From positions 138,030-202,029 of the forward strand of contig JBLXEV010000009.1 in assembly GCA_048262715.1 (NCBI GenBank): a stretch of 64,000 bases of DNA, in the 5' to 3' direction. Positions within the stretch are counted from its first letter, which is position 1. Every line of letters begins with the position of its first letter. The position numbers and the translations under genes are program-made. The DNA comes from Albirhodobacter sp048262715 (GTDB lineage: Bacteria > Pseudomonadota > Alphaproteobacteria > Rhodobacterales > Rhodobacteraceae). Below the pieces are notes generated by a model. That model was given only the letters and a program-made list of their open reading frames with translations. It was not told the origin of the DNA and did no database searches. Positions 44,007-52,793 of the stretch are shown piece after piece.

Positions 44007-44151
44007 GACAGACCATTCTCGGGAAACAGGGCGTAGCGCAGGGCGCGCGCATCATGTGCGGCCCTTCCGGCGCGGGCCTGCGCGCGCTATAGTGTGGGCA
44101 AGCGGAGGGCTTCGGGAAACGGGGCCAAGTTTTACGAGGGGCAGGGGTGCG

Positions 44152-45444
44152 GTGATCAGGTTTGGCACAAAAACGGCAAAGACGCTGCGCGCAATGACGG
44201 CCTTGCTGCGCGGGGCAGCGCGATCACTTGCGCTCGTTCTCCCGCTCTTTCTGGGCCTGAGCCTCGGCGCATTCCTCCCCGCGCATGCGCAAGAGAACGG
44301 GCTGTCGGCGCTGGCGCGGATCATCCCCGAGCGCTCTTCGATCATCGCACGCGGCACGACACTGACGATGGAATTGGGGCTGACCCAGCCGGTGCCATTC
44401 CGCAGCTTCCTGCTCGATAATCCGCCGCGCCTCGTGGTGGATTTCCGCGAGGTCGATTTCAGCGGCATGTCCCCCAAAGCGCTGATGGGCGCGCCCGGCC
44501 TCACGGATCTGCGCTGGGGCAAGTTCCGTCCGGGCTGGTCGCGTCTGGTGGCGGAGCTGGATCAGCCGATGGCGATCACGGCGGCGCGGACGCGGACCAT
44601 CGGCGCGCCCTCGGTGCAGCTTCGGCTGGTGCCAGTCGATCAGGCCGCGTTTGATGCGCGCAAAGGGGCGACGCAATCGGCCCTTTGGGATCTGCCGCAG
44701 CCTGCGAATGTGCCCCCCGCCGAAGCGCGCCAGCACGGGGAGGGGCCGCTGATGATTGTCCTCGATCCGGGGCATGGCGGAATCGATCCGGGGGCCGAGG
44801 CGGATGGCCAGAGCGAGGCGGTTTTGGTGATGACCTTCGCGCGCGAGCTGAAAGAGCGGATGACGCGGGCGGGGATGCAGGTTTTGCTGACGCGGGAGGA
44901 GGATGTGTTCGTGCCACTTGAGACGCGCCTCACGCTGGCCCGCGCCGCACGGGCCGATCTGTTCCTCTCGATCCATGCGGATTCGCTGGCGGAGGGCAAT
45001 GCAAACGGGGCGACCGTCTATACTTTCGCCACAGACAAGGCCGATGACGCCTCCGAGCTTTTGGCCGCGCGGCATGATCGGGGCGATCTTCTGGCGGGGG
45101 TCGATCTGCACGATCATGATGACGAGGTGGCAGGCGTGCTGATGGATCTCGCGCGGGCCGAGACAGCGCCACGCGCGGCGCGGCTCTCGGTCTCGCTGGT
45201 CGCGGCGATCAAAGGCGCGGGGATCACCATGCACCGCCATCCTGCGCAGACGGGCGCCTTCTCGGTGCTCAAATCGCCGGATTTCCCTGCGGCGCTGTTG
45301 GAATTGGGGTTCTTATCATCGAAAGATGACCGCGCGCGCCTGAATGATGCGGAATGGCGCGGACGGATGGCGGATGCGATTGTGGCAGGGATCGAGGCTT
45401 GGGCGCGCGGCGATGCTGTCGAGGCCGATCTGCTTCGGCAATAA
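44152..45444 (+). CDS. N-acetylmuramoyl-L-alanine amidase with AMIN domain
   Basis: About 430 residues. A signal peptide (SLALVLPLFLGLSLGAFLPA, ending AHA-QE) is followed by an AMIN domain that targets peptidoglycan (about 60-165), and then an Amidase_3 zinc domain. Zinc ligands appear in LDPGHGGIDPG (H near 207), QSEAVL (E near 222) and LSIHADSL (H near 274); the catalytic glutamate is in LLELGFLSS. It cleaves the bond between MurNAc and the stem peptide in daughter-cell separation. GTG at 44152 with an upstream GAGGGGCAGGGG is preferred; ATG at 44194 is possible. It lies directly before PBP1A. Confidence 0.9.
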   Translation: MIRFGTKTAKTLRAMTALLRGAARSLALVLPLFLGLSLGAFLPAHAQENGLSALARIIPERSSIIARGTTLTMELGLTQPVPFRSFLLDNPPRLVVDFREVDFSGMSPKALMGAPGLTDLRWGKFRPGWSRLVAELDQPMAITAARTRTIGAPSVQLRLVPVDQAAFDARKGATQSALWDLPQPANVPPAEARQHGEGPLMIVLDPGHGGIDPGAEADGQSEAVLVMTFARELKERMTRAGMQVLLTREEDVFVPLETRLTLARAARADLFLSIHADSLAEGNANGATVYTFATDKADDASELLAARHDRGDLLAGVDLHDHDDEVAGVLMDLARAETAPRAARLSVSLVAAIKGAGITMHRHPAQTGAFSVLKSPDFPAALLELGFLSSKDDRARLNDAEWRGRMADAIVAGIEAWARGDAVEADLLRQ

Positions 45445-45518
45445 CGCGGCGCCACCTGTTTGTAGGCAGGGCGCACTCCCCAATCGGCCAGATCGCGCGG
45501 ATATGACCTCAAGTTGTT

Positions 45519-45547
45519 TTGACCCTCACGGATTTGCGGGGTATAGC
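45519..45547 (+). promoter_or_regulatory. Sigma-70 promoter for the PBP1A gene
   Basis: TTGACC (45519-45524), a 17-base spacer and TATAGC (45542-45547), about 80 bases before the chosen GTG start. It is the best housekeeping promoter match noticed in the window. Confidence 0.55.
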
Positions 45548-45625
45548 ACCCAAAACGCGCGTTTTGCGGCCCGGCCTTAAGCTGGGGTGCGGAGCGCGCC
45601 TACCTGCATTAGCTTCGGGGGTTCT

Positions 45626-48169
45626 GTGAGCCGGTTTATTCTCTCCTTCTTCGGAAGCATCTTCTCTTGGATCGTGACGGCGGTCTTTTTTGGCGCGCTG
45701 GTGATCGGCGCGATTTTCTGGATGTATTCTCGTAACTTGCCCAGCCATGAGCAGCTCGCGCAATATTCCCCGAAAACCATCAGCCGCGTCTATTCCGGCG
45801 AAGGCAAGCTGATCGACGAATTCGCCGAGGAACGCCGCCTGTTCCAGCCGATTGGCGAGATCCCCGATCTGGTGAAGAACGCGTTCATCTCCGCCGAGGA
45901 TAAGAATTTTTATCACCACAAGGGCTATGATGTGATCGGGATGATCAAGGCCGGCGGGCAGGCGGCGCTTTCGGGCGGCACGCTGCGCGGGGCCTCGACG
46001 ATCACTCAGCAGGTGATGAAAAACTTCATTCTGGATTCGAGCCGCACTGTCGAGCGCAAGGTGAAAGAGCTGATCCTCGCCTCGCGTCTGGAGAAATCGC
46101 TCTCCAAGGATCGGATCTTGGAGCTCTATCTCAACGAGATTTTCTTGGGGCAGAATTCCTACGGGGTGGCCGCCGCCGCGCAGACCTATTTCAACAAGAC
46201 GCTGGCCGAGCTTGCCCCGCATGAGGCAGCGACACTGGCCGCAATGCCCGCCAGCCCGTCGAATTTCCACCCTGTGCGCAATATGGAGCGGCTTCAGGGG
46301 CGGCGGAATTACGTTCTCAGAGAGATGGCCGAGAATGGCTATATCAGCCAAGAAACCTATGAAACCGAGCGCCTCTTGCCCGTTAAATCGGTGCAGAATG
46401 GCGATTACGAGCCATTCCGCGATGCGCTCCCGCCGCGCGATTATTTCACCGACGAGATCCGTCGCCAGCTTTCCAAAAGCTTCGGCGAGGAGGAGTTCTT
46501 CGGCGGTGGCCTGACGATCCGCGCAACGGTGAACCCGAAGATGCAAGAGGTCGCGATGTCGGCCTTGCAGCGCGCGTTGGAGAATTACGACCGCTCGCAG
46601 GGCGTCTGGCGTGGCACGGGCACCAAAATCGCCGAGGATCAACTGGGCAGCGAAGAGGAATGGCGCGCCGCACTTTACGCTGTGTCGACCGCGAAAGCGC
46701 CGCGCGATGTGCCGGGTTGGAAGCCTGCGGTTGTGCTCTCCTTGGGGGACACCGATGCAACCATCGGCATTGAGGGCGTAGCAGAAACAGGAACGATTCC
46801 GGCCAAGGATGTGCAATGGGCGCGCAAACGTCTGGAGACTGGCAAGCTGGGCAAAAAGGCCAGCCGCGCGAGCGATCTGGTCGAGGTGGGCGATGTCGTC
46901 CTCGTTCGGCAGATGACTGATGATAAAACCGGCGAATTCATTCGCTGGACGCTGCGTCAGGTGCCCGAAGTCCAAGGCTCGTTCATGGCGATGGACGTGG
47001 ATACCGGCCGCGTGATCGCGATGCAGGGCGGGTTCAGCTATCAAGCCTCTGTCTTTAACCGCACCACGCAGGCACAGCGCCAGCCGGGGTCGTCGTTCAA
47101 ACCCTTCGTCTACGCGGCGGCACTGGATTCGGGCTTTACCCCCGCCACGATCATTGTCGACGCACCGATTGAGGTGAACACGCCGCAGGGCCTCTGGCGC
47201 CCCAAGAACGCCTCGAACAAGTTCTACGGGCCGACCCCGATGCGCACAGGCATCGAGCAATCGCGGAACTTGATGACGATCCGGATCGCGCAGGAAATCG
47301 GCATGGATACGGTTGCGGGCTATGCCGAGCGCTTCGGTGTGTATAACCCGATGCGGCCCTATCTGGCGAACGCGCTTGGCGCGCAAGAAACCACGATGTT
47401 CCAGATGATTGCGGCCTATGCGATGTTCGCAAACGGCGGCGAGCGGGTGGAGCCGACACTGGTGGACCGCGTGCAGGATCGTTGGGGCCGGACGATCTAC
47501 CGCCACGATCAGCGTAGCTGCACCGAATGCAATATTGACCAGCTGCCGAGCGGCGAAGCCCCTCAAATCGTCTCCAACCGCGAGCGGGTGATGGATGCGA
47601 TCACCGCCTATCAGCTCACCTCGATGATGGAGGGCGTGGTCCAGCGCGGCTCGGGCAAGGGCGTGAACCTTCCAGTGCCGATCGCGGGCAAAACCGGCAC
47701 GACCAATGACGCGAAAGATGTGTGGTTCATCGGCTATTCCTCCAAGATCGTTGCGGGCTGCTACATGGGCTATGACAATCCGCGCTCGCTCGGGCGGGGA
47801 GCTTATGGCGGCACGCTCTGCGTTCCGGTGTTCCAAGAGTTCATGAAAGAAGCGGTGAAGGAATTCGGCGGCGGCAAGTTCCGTGTCCCGCCGGGCGGGC
47901 ACTTCCTGAAAATCGACCGCTTCACAGGCGCAAAACTGCCGGATGATGCCAGCGGCCCGAATGTGATCGCCGAATATTTCCGCGATGGCGAGGATCCGCT
48001 CTTCGGTCTCTCGGTGGATGGTGGTTTCCAGATGGGGGCAAACCTGCCGTTGTTTGCGGCGGGCGAGGACGATTCCGGCGGCACTGCCATCACCACCTCG
48101 ACGGGGGAGCGACGGGTGATCCCGAACAAGGCCACCTTCGGGACGATGTCCTCGGGCGGGCTCTATTAG
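45626..48169 (+). CDS. mrcA: Penicillin-binding protein 1A
   Basis: Bifunctional peptidoglycan synthase of about 847 residues anchored by one helix (FSWIVTAVFFGALVIGAIFW). The family 51 glycosyltransferase has SAEDKNFYHHKG with its catalytic glutamate near residue 91, and RGASTITQQVMKN. The transpeptidase has SSFK (nucleophile S489), SRN and KTGTTNDAKD. An OB-like domain lies between, as in PBP1A rather than PBP1B. GTG at 45626 with GGGGG upstream is chosen. The amidase upstream and terminator downstream make it a single-gene unit. Confidence 0.95.
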   Translation: MSRFILSFFGSIFSWIVTAVFFGALVIGAIFWMYSRNLPSHEQLAQYSPKTISRVYSGEGKLIDEFAEERRLFQPIGEIPDLVKNAFISAEDKNFYHHKGYDVIGMIKAGGQAALSGGTLRGASTITQQVMKNFILDSSRTVERKVKELILASRLEKSLSKDRILELYLNEIFLGQNSYGVAAAAQTYFNKTLAELAPHEAATLAAMPASPSNFHPVRNMERLQGRRNYVLREMAENGYISQETYETERLLPVKSVQNGDYEPFRDALPPRDYFTDEIRRQLSKSFGEEEFFGGGLTIRATVNPKMQEVAMSALQRALENYDRSQGVWRGTGTKIAEDQLGSEEEWRAALYAVSTAKAPRDVPGWKPAVVLSLGDTDATIGIEGVAETGTIPAKDVQWARKRLETGKLGKKASRASDLVEVGDVVLVRQMTDDKTGEFIRWTLRQVPEVQGSFMAMDVDTGRVIAMQGGFSYQASVFNRTTQAQRQPGSSFKPFVYAAALDSGFTPATIIVDAPIEVNTPQGLWRPKNASNKFYGPTPMRTGIEQSRNLMTIRIAQEIGMDTVAGYAERFGVYNPMRPYLANALGAQETTMFQMIAAYAMFANGGERVEPTLVDRVQDRWGRTIYRHDQRSCTECNIDQLPSGEAPQIVSNRERVMDAITAYQLTSMMEGVVQRGSGKGVNLPVPIAGKTGTTNDAKDVWFIGYSSKIVAGCYMGYDNPRSLGRGAYGGTLCVPVFQEFMKEAVKEFGGGKFRVPPGGHFLKIDRFTGAKLPDDASGPNVIAEYFRDGEDPLFGLSVDGGFQMGANLPLFAAGEDDSGGTAITTSTGERRVIPNKATFGTMSSGGLY

Positions 48170-48198
48170 CGAGGGCCTAAGCCCTGTTGAAAATTGGC

Positions 48199-48229
48199 AA
48201 AGCGCGGCGGGGCAACCTTCCGCGCTTTT
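48199..48229 (+). terminator. Terminator after mrcA
   Basis: AAAGCGCGG (48199-48207) pairs with CCGCGCTTT (48220-48228), followed by T, 30 bases past the stop. Confidence 0.8.
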
Positions 48230-48251
48230 GCACTTGGCTTGCCGCTCACCC

Positions 48252-48280
48252 TTGCAGCGGGGAGGTCTTCCCCGTATATC
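48252..48280 (+). promoter_or_regulatory. Candidate promoter for prfB with a dyad in the spacer
   Basis: TTGCAG (48252-48257), 17 bases, TATATC (48275-48280). The spacer begins with CGGGGA and ends with TCCCCG, a six-base inverted repeat placed exactly between the two promoter hexamers. The -35 is weak. Confidence 0.4.
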
Positions 48281-48331
48281 GAACTGCCTTTCCCCGTCGC
48301 GGGGAGAGAGATGAATTAGATAGGTCCGACC

Positions 48332-49456
48332 ATGCGCGCAGAGATGATCAATATTGTGGAAGCGGTGAAAAAAACGCTCACCCTGCTCGGGCAGCGGATG
48401 GATCTGGAAACCGCGCCGCATCGGTTGGAGGAATTCAACGCCATGATCGAGGATGGCGATCTGTGGTCTGATCCCGCACGGGCGCAAAAGCTGATGCGTG
48501 AGCGCCAGATGCTGATGGAACAGCTGGAAACCTATCGCCGGATTGACCGCGAGCTGACGGATAACGTCGAGCTGATCGAGCTGGGCGAGATGGAAGATGA
48601 TCCGGAAATCGTCGGCGAGGCAGAGAAATCCATGCGCGCACTCAAAGCGCTGGCCGCCGAGAAAGAGCTCGAAGCGCTGCTTGATGGCGAGGCCGATGGC
48701 AATGATACTTTCCTCGAGATCAACGCGGGCGCGGGCGGCACTGAGAGCTGCGACTGGGCGTCGATCCTCGCGCGGATGTATGTCCGCTGGGCCGAGAAGA
48801 AGGGCTATAAGGTCGAGCTGCAATCGGAAAGCTCGGGCGAGGAAGCAGGGATCAAATCCGCCGCCTACAAGATCTCCGGCCCCAATGCTTATGGCTGGCT
48901 GAAATCGGAATCGGGCGTTCATCGCCTCGTGCGGATCTCGCCCTACGATTCGGCGGCGCGTCGGCATACCTCCTTCAGCTCGGTCTGGGTCTATCCGGTG
49001 GTGGATGACAATATCGAGATTGAAGTCCAGCCCAATGATATCCGCATTGATACCTACCGCTCCTCGGGCGCGGGCGGCCAGCACGTGAACACCACCGATT
49101 CCGCCGTGCGGATCACCCACTTGCCCACGGGTATCGTGGTGACCTCCTCGGAAAAATCCCAGCACCAGAACCGCGATATCGCGATGAAGGCGCTCAAATC
49201 GCGGCTCTATCAGATGGAGCTCGATAAGCGAAACGCTTCGATCAACGCCGCGCATGAAGCCAAAGGCGATGCGGGCTGGGGCAACCAGATCCGGTCTTAC
49301 GTCCTGCAGCCCTATCAGATGGTCAAAGACCTTCGTACGGGCCATGAGACCTCTGATACGGGCGGTGTGCTCGACGGCGATCTCGACGGGTTCATGGCCG
49401 CCACATTGGCAATGGGCGTGGATGGCAAATCCCGCGCCGATGCGCAGGGCGATTAA
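48332..49456 (+). CDS. prfB: Peptide chain release factor 2
   Basis: Ends translation at UGA and UAA codons. The peptidyl-hydrolysis motif is GAGGQHVN near residue 248, and the recognition loop region reads VRISPYDSAARRHTSF, with SPY where E. coli RF2 has SPF. 374 residues in one uninterrupted frame: no in-frame UGA or CTTTGA shift site is seen near codon 25, so the programmed frameshift found in many RF2 genes is absent. It stands alone with a terminator. Confidence 0.96.
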   Translation: MRAEMINIVEAVKKTLTLLGQRMDLETAPHRLEEFNAMIEDGDLWSDPARAQKLMRERQMLMEQLETYRRIDRELTDNVELIELGEMEDDPEIVGEAEKSMRALKALAAEKELEALLDGEADGNDTFLEINAGAGGTESCDWASILARMYVRWAEKKGYKVELQSESSGEEAGIKSAAYKISGPNAYGWLKSESGVHRLVRISPYDSAARRHTSFSSVWVYPVVDDNIEIEVQPNDIRIDTYRSSGAGGQHVNTTDSAVRITHLPTGIVVTSSEKSQHQNRDIAMKALKSRLYQMELDKRNASINAAHEAKGDAGWGNQIRSYVLQPYQMVKDLRTGHETSDTGGVLDGDLDGFMAATLAMGVDGKSRADAQGD

Positions 49457-49483
49457 TTAAGCCACCGCCGACGCATAAACCCC

Positions 49484-49512
49484 AAAGGCGCGCCCGCAAC
49501 GGCGCGCCTTTT
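49484..49512 (+). terminator. Terminator after prfB
   Basis: AAGGCGCGCC (49485-49494) pairs perfectly with GGCGCGCCTT (49501-49510) around CGCAAC, followed by TT. Confidence 0.88.
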
Positions 49513-49539
49513 ACATTCCCCCTCTGTACTTCCTTGCGT

Positions 49540-49605
49540 TTCCTCAGAGCCTAAATATCCCGGGGGGAGCGTTTGCGCCGCAAACGCGCAGGGGGCAGCG
49601 CCCCC
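49540..49605 (+). repeat. Intergenic hairpin repeat, copy 9 (forward)
   Basis: CCTCAGAGCC, the core AAATATCCCGGGGGG, the long stem GCGTTTGCG-CCGCAAACGC and GGGGGC-AGC-GCCCCC. It follows the prfB terminator. Confidence 0.8.
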
Positions 49606-49743
49606 TTTGCCCTCAACTCATGCGCTTGAGGGGCAGTGGCGCGCCTCTAGACAAGCCCCCCGCCTCCGCGCATCCTAGCTCGAGTCCCATCTTCAGTGCA
49701 GAGGAGCGCTGAGAGAGGGGGGCGATCTGCGAGAGGGAGAGAG

Positions 49744-50520
49744 ATGACGGAAGTGATAAAAGAGGCATCAACCCTGCCGGAGCTGCGCGAGATTGATATG
49801 CGTGATCTTAAAACTGCGCTGCGGGCAGGGTGGGTTGATTTTACGCGCGCGCCCGCTTTTGGGATCGCGTTCTCTCTGGTCTATGTGCTGGGCGGTTTGG
49901 TGCTCTATCAGGTCTTCGCGGCGGCGGGCGAGGAGTGGTGGCTGTTGCCCTTCGTTCTGGGATTCCCGCTGCTCGCGCCGTTTGCGGCGATCGGGCTTTA
50001 CGAGGTTTCGCGCCGGATCGAGGCAGGGCAGCCGCTGATCTGGCGCGAGTTACTGGGCGTAGTGTTTGCGCAAAAGGATCGTCAGATCCCCTCGATGTCG
50101 ATGGTGATCTTGCTGATGTTCATGTTCTGGGTCTTTGTCGCCCACACCACCTTTGCGCTGTTCATGGGCCTCTCCGCGCTGACCAATATCACCTCCTCGC
50201 TGGATGTGATCTTTCAGGGCAATGGCCCGCTTATGCTGCTGATCGGCACAGTCATCGGCGGCGGCTTCGCCTTGGCGCTGTTCAGTTTTACTGTCGTCGG
50301 CCTGCCACTTTTGCTGGAGTATGAGGTGGATTTCATCACCGCGATCATCACCTCTGTCGCGGCGGTGCGGCTCAATTTTGGGGTGTTGATGATCTGGGGC
50401 GCGTTGATCGCCGTGACGCTCTTTGTCGGGATGCTGCCGATGTTCTTGGGGCTGTTCATCGCGCTGCCGGTGTTGGGCCATGCAAGCTGGCATATCTACC
50501 GCAAGCTGACCGTGGGCTGA
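49744..50520 (+). CDS. DUF2189 family membrane protein
   Basis: 258 residues with about six membrane helices (first FGIAFSLVYVLGGLVLYQVF, last ALIAVTLFVGMLPMFLGLFI). Features of the family are ALRAGWVDFTRAPAFGI near the N-terminus, GLYEVSRRIEAG and GLPLLLEYEVDFITAI. Function is unknown; the family is often described only as a predicted integral membrane protein. The ATG at 49744 follows GAGAGGGAGAG; a longer frame adds 16 residues without support. Confidence 0.88.
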   Translation: MTEVIKEASTLPELREIDMRDLKTALRAGWVDFTRAPAFGIAFSLVYVLGGLVLYQVFAAAGEEWWLLPFVLGFPLLAPFAAIGLYEVSRRIEAGQPLIWRELLGVVFAQKDRQIPSMSMVILLMFMFWVFVAHTTFALFMGLSALTNITSSLDVIFQGNGPLMLLIGTVIGGGFALALFSFTVVGLPLLLEYEVDFITAIITSVAAVRLNFGVLMIWGALIAVTLFVGMLPMFLGLFIALPVLGHASWHIYRKLTVG

Positions 50521-50545
50521 TCGGCACCCGCTTATCGCTGAAATG

Positions 50546-50584
50546 ACATACGGGCGGTGGATTTCTCCACCGCCCGTATGTTTA
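50546..50584. terminator. Bidirectional terminator between DUF2189 and bactofilin genes
   Basis: A perfect 15-base arm ACATACGGGCGGTGG (50546-50560) pairs with CCACCGCCCGTATGT (50567-50581) around ATTTCT, with T on the plus side and no strong T tract on the minus side. Confidence 0.85.
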
Positions 50585-50631
50585 TTGCGACAAGAGGCGG
50601 CGTAGGCCTGCCTCTTCCCCTGTGCAGGAGA

Positions 50632-51135
50632 TCACTCCGACTGCGGCGGGGCCAGTTTCTTTTGGCCTTGGCCATTTGCCAGCGGATCATCTTGACGCTG
50701 CACGGACCCTTCAAAATGCGCGCCCGATTCAATCGCGATGGTTTTGTGGACGATATCGCCCTCAACCCGCGCGGTGGAGGTCAGGCGGACCTTGAGGCCC
50801 CGCACGCGGCCAACGATATGGCCGTTGACGACAACATCATCCGCAACGATCTCGCCTTTGACGGTGGCGCTCTCGCCAACGGTCAGCAGATGCGCGCGGA
50901 TATCGCCCTCGATGGTGCCCTCAATGACGATATCGCCGGTTGTGCGGATATTGCCGGTGATGGTGATGTCGGAGGACAGGACCGAAGCGGCCGGTTTAAC
51001 CCGCGGGCTGGTTGCGGATGAGGCGAAATCGCTTCCCGACCGAGCGGTCGCCGCAGGGAGATCCGAAGCGTAAGGCTTATCGGTATCTACAGTGGCCTTA
51101 GGGCCGGGTTCGTTGATTTTGCTTTTAGAAAACAT
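50632..51135 (-). CDS. Bactofilin (polymer-forming cytoskeletal protein)
   Basis: 167 residues. The central region (about 52-140) is a right-handed beta-helix of short repeats, such as SSDITITGNIRTTGDIVIEG, IEGDIRAHLLTVGES and VKGEIVADDVVVNGHIVG, flanked by disordered ends. Bactofilins polymerise without nucleotides on the inner membrane and often recruit wall enzymes. It overlaps the M23 peptidase gene by 11 bases, the common pairing, so the two likely act together. Confidence 0.93.
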   Translation of the reverse strand: MFSKSKINEPGPKATVDTDKPYASDLPAATARSGSDFASSATSPRVKPAASVLSSDITITGNIRTTGDIVIEGTIEGDIRAHLLTVGESATVKGEIVADDVVVNGHIVGRVRGLKVRLTSTARVEGDIVHKTIAIESGAHFEGSVQRQDDPLANGQGQKKLAPPQSE

Positions 51136-52441
51136 CGTTCGCCGCCTTGATGAAGGTCATAGGATTCGTGGGTTTGCCGGAGACACGGATCTCGTAATGG
51201 AGATGCGGGCCGGTTGACCGTCCAGTGTTGCCCATATCACCGATCCGGTCACCGCGCGAGACCTTTTGGCCTTTGTTCACGCGGATTTTGTTGAGATGCG
51301 CGAAGACGGTCGAGATCCCGAAAGCGTGCTGGATCTTGATAACATTGCCATATCCACGCTCAACCTCGGCGGCGATCACAGTGCCGTCAGCGGGGGCGTA
51401 GACCGCGGTGCCAATCGGACCTGCCAAATCAACACCCGCATGCAGACGGCCCCAGCGATAACCGAAGGGGGAGGTGAAGCGGAAACCAGCCTTCACCGGC
51501 GTGTCGAAGGGCAATTGTTCGACCGCGATCCGGTACATATTCATCTTGTCGAGTTGGCTCAGGATCTTGCCCGCGCGCTCTTCATCGGGAGACATCATCG
51601 CGCCGGAGGTAGAGAAGGCGATGGGCATCAAAGGCCCGCCAGAGCCGGAATAGCCGCGCCGCACCGTCGAGATCACGTTATCAGGGTTGACGCCCGCAGC
51701 TTTGAACATCTTGTCGAGCGGCGTCATCGAGATATTGACCGCGCCTTCCAGCGTCGAGAAGATCTCGTCGTTGCGCGCCTCCAACATCCGCTTTTCGGCG
51801 GCGATCTGGTCAGCGGTGGCGCGGGCGTCTTTCGCATCGCGGGTTGCGGTATCGCGCTGGCTCGCCGTGTCGCTGAGGGCGGTCGTCAGCATCTCGACCG
51901 TGGTGCCCATTTCGGCGGCTTGCGCCGCAGGCGTGGCTTTGCCATCGCCGCCGAGTTTATCTTCCGTATCCGCCAAAGCGACGCGCGCCTCGTCGCGCTC
52001 ATTCATCGTGCGGCGCAGGGTTTTTTGCATCACCTCGATGCCGGTTTCCAATTCGCGGCGGCGCTCCTCGGAGGCGAGCAGGGCCGATTGCATGTTGGAC
52101 ACCTCGTCCAACGCGAGCTGGAATCGGTTCTGCGCGTTGAGCGCCTCGGCGGCGCGGCTATCGCGCTCGGAGGAGAGCTGATCGAGGCGGCGCTCAAAGG
52201 CAGAGCGCGAGAGGCTGGCCTGTTCGGCGGCGGAGCCTGTCGAGATCCCGTCGATGAAGAGCAGGGAAGTCGCAGTGACCGACCAGCCGAAGAGGCCAAT
52301 CCCCGCAACCAGCACCATCGCCTGCGGAAGGGGCCGCAAGCGAACAAACCGCGTGGAGCTCTCTGACTTCAGGAACAGCCGCTGCTCAGGAAGCCAGCGT
52401 TCCAAGGTCGTGTTCAGTCGGTTGAAGATCCGTTTTTGCAA
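51125..52441 (-). CDS. M23 family metallopeptidase, membrane-anchored with coiled coil
   Basis: About 438 residues. A membrane helix near 40-62 (QAMVLVAGIGLFGWSVTATS) precedes a coiled coil (about 75-240) and a LytM/M23 domain at the end. Zinc ligands are intact: HAGVD near the domain start and HLHYEIR near its end, so it is predicted to be an active endopeptidase on peptidoglycan cross-bridges. TTG at 52441 is preferred: the protein then starts MQKRIFNRLNTTLERWLPEQ as in relatives, and GGGAC lies upstream. It is translationally coupled to bactofilin. Confidence 0.9.
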   Translation of the reverse strand: MQKRIFNRLNTTLERWLPEQRLFLKSESSTRFVRLRPLPQAMVLVAGIGLFGWSVTATSLLFIDGISTGSAAEQASLSRSAFERRLDQLSSERDSRAAEALNAQNRFQLALDEVSNMQSALLASEERRRELETGIEVMQKTLRRTMNERDEARVALADTEDKLGGDGKATPAAQAAEMGTTVEMLTTALSDTASQRDTATRDAKDARATADQIAAEKRMLEARNDEIFSTLEGAVNISMTPLDKMFKAAGVNPDNVISTVRRGYSGSGGPLMPIAFSTSGAMMSPDEERAGKILSQLDKMNMYRIAVEQLPFDTPVKAGFRFTSPFGYRWGRLHAGVDLAGPIGTAVYAPADGTVIAAEVERGYGNVIKIQHAFGISTVFAHLNKIRVNKGQKVSRGDRIGDMGNTGRSTGPHLHYEIRVSGKPTNPMTFIKAANDVF

Positions 52442-52793
52442 CGTTTCGTCCCGTGTTGTCCCAATCTGCCGGAAAACTACCGTCAGTTCGGGCGTTTGCG
52501 CGCCCTTGCCGAGGCGAGAGCACGTCGATTGGGGGCGAATTAACAATCCCTGTGGTGGGGGTGCAACAGGTTTTATGATTTTTTGCGACCCTATTGGCGC
52601 GGCTCCGCGTTTTCGGCGGGAGTCTGCCTATCTCCGCGCGCCGTCGCCCGCGCGATTCGGCGGGAGTGGGAGATATTTCCGTTCGCCTCAGGGTTGTTTT
52701 TTCGCGCCCAACAATGAAGGGGATCGCCGTAAATGCGCGAGAGCGCGGGGTTTTCACCCGCGCTCCGCAAGAAATCGCCAGAAACGGCTCGAT
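52442..52793. other. 352-base gap between the M23 peptidase and bcp genes
   Basis: No gene is supported. A nine-base-pair stem GAGCGCGGG / CCCGCGCTC (52741-52749, 52757-52765) could end bcp transcription on the minus strand, though no T run follows. The segment near 52670-52690 contains GGGAGATATTT, a possible decayed core of the recurrent hairpin element. The promoter of the M23 gene should lie near 52450-52600. Confidence 0.5.

Noticed and set aside
48332..48480. Programmed frameshift in prfB
   Set aside because: The frame is continuous from the ATG with no internal UGA, so no frameshift is needed.
45509..49345. 1278-codon open frame on the minus strand
   Set aside because: Antisense to both mrcA and prfB, whose catalytic motifs are intact; the antisense translation has no recognisable domain.
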